Made by a program: the position numbers and the translations under genes
Notes under the pieces: model-generated
Databases searched by the model: none
Seen by the model: the letters and a program-made list of their open reading frames with translations, nothing else
Told to the model about the DNA's origin: nothing
Source: Pseudoscleropodium purum
Taxonomy: Eukaryota; Streptophyta; Bryopsida; Hypnales; Brachytheciaceae
Assembly (NCBI GenBank): GCA_963969395.1
Contig: OZ017795.1
Location: 25,215,063-25,279,062 of the forward strand
Reading direction: 5' to 3'
Length of the DNA stretch: 64,000 nt
Shown: piece after piece, positions 60,783 through 64,000 of the stretch
Numbering within the stretch: position 1 is the stretch's first letter
Layout of the letters: every line of letters begins with the position of its first letter

Positions 60783-63700
60783 CGTATCAACAGGACTCAA
60801 AACTCGTCGCCCAAAATGCACGTTGGAACTCTGCTTTGATTCGACCTAGCAGACTCTGTCAAATCCTAATAGTTCGCTGCATAAGATGTTGAAATTCCTG
60901 AGAAAAGTCTTCAATCAAACATCCTCCAGCAGAATAAACAACGCAATCTTCTCATATCCAACCGAGCAATAGATTCTAGTTCTAATTATGCCATATTATT
61001 CAAATTTCAGCTCTCCTGAAAGTACATCTCAGCAATTGCAAACTATACACGATCTGACACGCAATGTGCACCTCATTGTGTGCTAATGTCTACTCTCGAA
61101 CAAAGATCCCTGCTAATAGAACAAGAAAACTAAGATTCGTCTCTCAATGTCAGCTTGTGCGTCTTGCAATTGCTGCCATCGATCTTCTGCACAAAACGGG
61201 AGCACAAAGGCAGTGAAACACGGAGGTTTGTTTAGATCTCTACCTGTGGTTGAACTCGTCACACGAAGGCGGTGGCACCGACACTCAACCACCATTCAGC
61301 ACACAGCACACAGTCTCCCATACCCTGAAGCGACCTCAAATCTCGAATCCTGGCACCGCCATGGCGACCCAAATCTGGATCCCACAACTCTCCTTTGCTG
61401 CGCTGTGGTGAAATCCCGTTCTACGCCTCAAAAATCTCTCGTTAAAGTGACAATTTCATCACCAGCAAACCACCACGACAGAAAACAGAGTTGCACCCGC
61501 AATCAAAACTGCGCACAGTGCAAAAACAGAAAACCAAGAAAGCTACGCTCCAAGTCCGACAGTGACACTCTTTCTCTCTCTGACAAAAGCGGGCACGAAT
61601 CACGACAACTTCTGACCCCTGTCAATTTCTTTACAAGAAAGTGGATCCCTCAGTTCTTGCAAATCTTTGTAATCGGGTTTGGCGCTTGAGTACCTAGAGC
61701 AATGTTTCTGTAGATTGAGAAGTCTCCGAACGAAGTGTGCGTCCAGGAATGGATCAATCGATCAAGGAAACAAGTTGCCAAGCAACGTCGGCTTGTAGTG
61801 AGATCGAATACAGATGAATATGTAAATGCTCCCTGAGTCACTACCCACAAACTTCGACTGTTTCCCACTAAGATACGGCACAGAGCAACACAAGGGGAAC
61901 AGTGGTAGGCAGCAAACTGGGGGCCTCGTCACTCACCACTGTACAATATTCTGCCCGCCCATATCGGAGCGAGGGAATTCTTTAGGTTTCCACGCAACTG
62001 CGCACGTAACAAGAGCTCCCTGCACGAATTGATCAAGTCAAGGGGCCCTCCAAGCTCCAGCACTGCTGCAAAACAAGCAGTTTGTACGCTACAAACACTA
62101 TAGCTTCTCTGTAGATATAGGTTATATCTCTGCGTTGTCAGATTACCGTAGAAGTGTAGAAAGGTCGTGTCTGTGCCCAAAGTACTAATAAAATACAAAA
62201 AAGGGGGCTGGGTGCCTGGGCTCCACTTGTTGCGAGCGTCTGGGCGAACGAGGTAGAATTTCATACGGAGTATCTGTTTGTAACCCCCCTGAAGGAAGTC
62301 GTGCTGCAATTTCGACCCGATAAGACAGCATCCTAAGCAGATCGTATCCTCGTCGCACATTGATTGATTGAGAATGTCATGTATCAAAAGAACAGAAAAA
62401 GTGGGCTTAGTGGTGGGATCCAGGCATCCAGGCATTCTCGAGCATCGGGTCAAGAGGACTGGAGATGCCCACCACAAGAGAATGATTCGAATACTTAAAT
62501 ACAGTACTCAAACAACACCGCTTGACTGACTGCTTGAGACTAATGACGAAATTATTGTCGCCGTCAGTGAAAAGTCGGCGATAACCGTGTGGAGAATATT
62601 CTCACAATGGCGGTCGTAGGCTAAGACCGTGACGTCGAGAGGGAATCTTTTCGTTTCGGAAGGAATGAAATTCCGTTTTTTGCAATTGATTAGCCGATCG
62701 CTCTGCTTGTTGAACCATAGTCGAGGCGAAGGGTGCGCGGGATCACTTCCATGCTTGCGATGAGCGTATGCCACGAATCCAAGATGCCTGAAGGTTTGTA
62801 GACTGTCAGTTTCGGGTTTGGACAGCTGAAAGAATGATGTGTGGCTTTTGAATTTATGTCACGGGTGCTGTTGCTCAAATCTTTGGCGATGGTAGTACTG
62901 TTGGACTCTGATTTTCAGTCTTTCTGGGGCTGCGCTAAATCGCTAATGGCTTTGTAGGGTTCAAATAAATTGGTGTGTCTGCATAATTTAATCCTTATTC
63001 TGTGTGGTGTTTTGTAAATCGTAACTTCTACTTTTCAAATTTTAGGGTTTAGGTTGTGGGCCAGAGTTCTTCTGCAATTTTCACGCAGTAAGGTATCCTT
63101 ATTTGAAGGATCCTATTCTCTTTCTTGTGCTAGATAGTGTCGAGTAGACTGCCTCTTCTAGCTCACTGTTGAGCAGAACGGTTGTTCTCATACCGGTAGT
63201 ATCCTAAATCCTTGCAGTGTCAACTTCAGAGCTCCTGTGAAGCTGATACCGTTGGAAAGACCATTTGATCAATCTTGTCCCTCATCTGGTTAGAATGTAC
63301 ATTTTGGGATAAAGTTGTGCTAGAAGGTGTAGCCCACAGTGCATACTGCCATACTGGTACTTAGCACAACTTTGAACATTCTGAGATTATTCTGATGCTT
63401 GAATTGCACAATGCAAAACACTCCAGCGCCGATTCCACTAAGCTTACCTGTGGCAATGTTCCCCAGTTGTTGTTCTTTGGTAGTCAACATTTCGTTTTTT
63501 AAGATTCTGTGAAGAATCTTTGAAATCTCTACAGAATCTGAAGAAATACGTTGGTAATATCATTCAGTGGTCTCGGTACTTCGGTAAGTAGTTGTGAAGT
63601 CAGTCTCAAATCATCACTTACGAAGGCGTCCTTGAATTTTGCTGGGACAGTTGCGATAAGCAAGACACTAAATCCTGCCCACGAAGTGGTTCAGCAGGGT

Positions 63701-64000
63701 AATTTATCCACAGGGGTTTTCTGTGGATAAAAGTTTAAAAAAAGCCCCCTATTTTGAGCCATGTTTAGAGTAATGTTCTAGACTCCTAGCTAATTTGGGG
63801 TCTCTGTTTGTAAACATGAATTCAAAATTTGCAAAAAAAAATTGTGAAAAAATATTCATGCTCATTTCCCTAGGACAAATCCAACTTGTTGGGCCCATTT
63901 CATGGGCATGATATAATGCCTTGCGTTGTGATATAGCTCATCAGAAGCTCGAGCTTTATGTTTTATTTATCATATGTATTGTACCAGTATGGCTACAACT
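60783..64000. other. upstream region of the fusion gene; no gene recognised
   Basis: Contains the probable promoter and 5' leader of the minus-strand fusion gene. Frames at 61147-61689 (+, 180 codons) and 61929-62477 (-, 182 codons) are open but have no recognisable domain and overlap in a region that looks like leader or intergenic DNA. A TTTTAGGGTTTAGG telobox lies near 63041. From 63100 to the end nothing could be identified. Confidence 0.4.

Noticed and set aside
61147..61689. 180-codon plus-strand frame upstream of the fusion gene
   Set aside because: No recognisable domain, odd His/Arg/Ser-rich composition and position over the probable leader of a minus-strand gene.
61929..62477. 182-codon minus-strand frame
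   Set aside because: No domain and no supporting splice or composition signal; possible leader of the fusion gene but not a supported gene.
63700..63740. TTATCCACAGG...CTGTGGATAA inverted repeat
   Set aside because: Short hairpin with no terminator, element or gene context; probably chance.
1..64000. CRISPR arrays, rRNA or tRNA genes
   Set aside because: None seen: no regularly spaced direct repeats of CRISPR type and no tRNA cloverleaf or rRNA core recognised on either strand.

Overview
This window looks like nuclear DNA of a land plant, most likely a seed-free one such as a moss or liverwort. Genes have many introns with GT-AG borders and clean phases. The lipoxygenase has a [11 protein letters not shown] core ([12 protein letters not shown]) that reminds me of bryophyte lipoxygenases. 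A chromatin reader with EPL1-like and PHD domains, plant U-box N-terminal sequence and CACTA, hAT, Harbinger-like and Gypsy-like elements all fit a plant. The species assignment is an inference from memory of families, not a search.

Layout. (1) 1-1000: candidate exons of an unrecognised minus-strand gene cut by the window edge. (2) 2204-12038 (+): a nine-exon gene for a ~2424-residue nuclear protein with a repetitive acidic N-terminus, AT-hook, EPL1-like segment, PHD, extended PHD and a third Cys4-type zinc module. (3) 12.3-17.0 kb: AT-rich, decayed repeats, including a Ty3/Gypsy integrase relic. (4) 17007-30272: a CACTA element with 3-bp target duplication CAA, which holds a small MITE and, at 18091-30057, a 12-kb hAT-like element with a perfect 8-bp duplication GATGTAGA. 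That hAT-like element carries three broken genes: a RING-finger/coiled-coil protein, a shorter protein sharing its N-terminal domain, and a kinase-like protein. It also holds a 307-bp deletion derivative of itself with its own 8-bp duplication AATGCATC. (5) 30.5-33.7 kb: a ~160-bp tandem repeat and a CACTA element nested in a Harbinger-like element. (6) 33.7-34.9 kb: a protein-kinase pseudogene. (7) 37392-42977 (+): an intact ten-exon lipoxygenase (932 residues). (8) 43-51.5 kb: AT-rich repeats and relics. (9) 51556-60782 (-): eleven candidate exons whose phases all agree and that join an Hsp70 nucleotide-binding domain, a U-box-type N-terminal domain without the U-box, long Ser/Pro-rich repeats and a receptor-like Ser/Thr kinase in one 1833-codon frame. 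(10) 60.8-64 kb: no gene recognised.

Two items stand out. One is the predicted Hsp70-UND-kinase fusion gene. The other is the 12-kb hAT-like element, which has divergent genes, shared GTCCG-rich arrays at its ends and upstream of each gene, and stop codons that can all be explained by C-to-T change. Both are read from sequence only; transcript data and database searches were not available.
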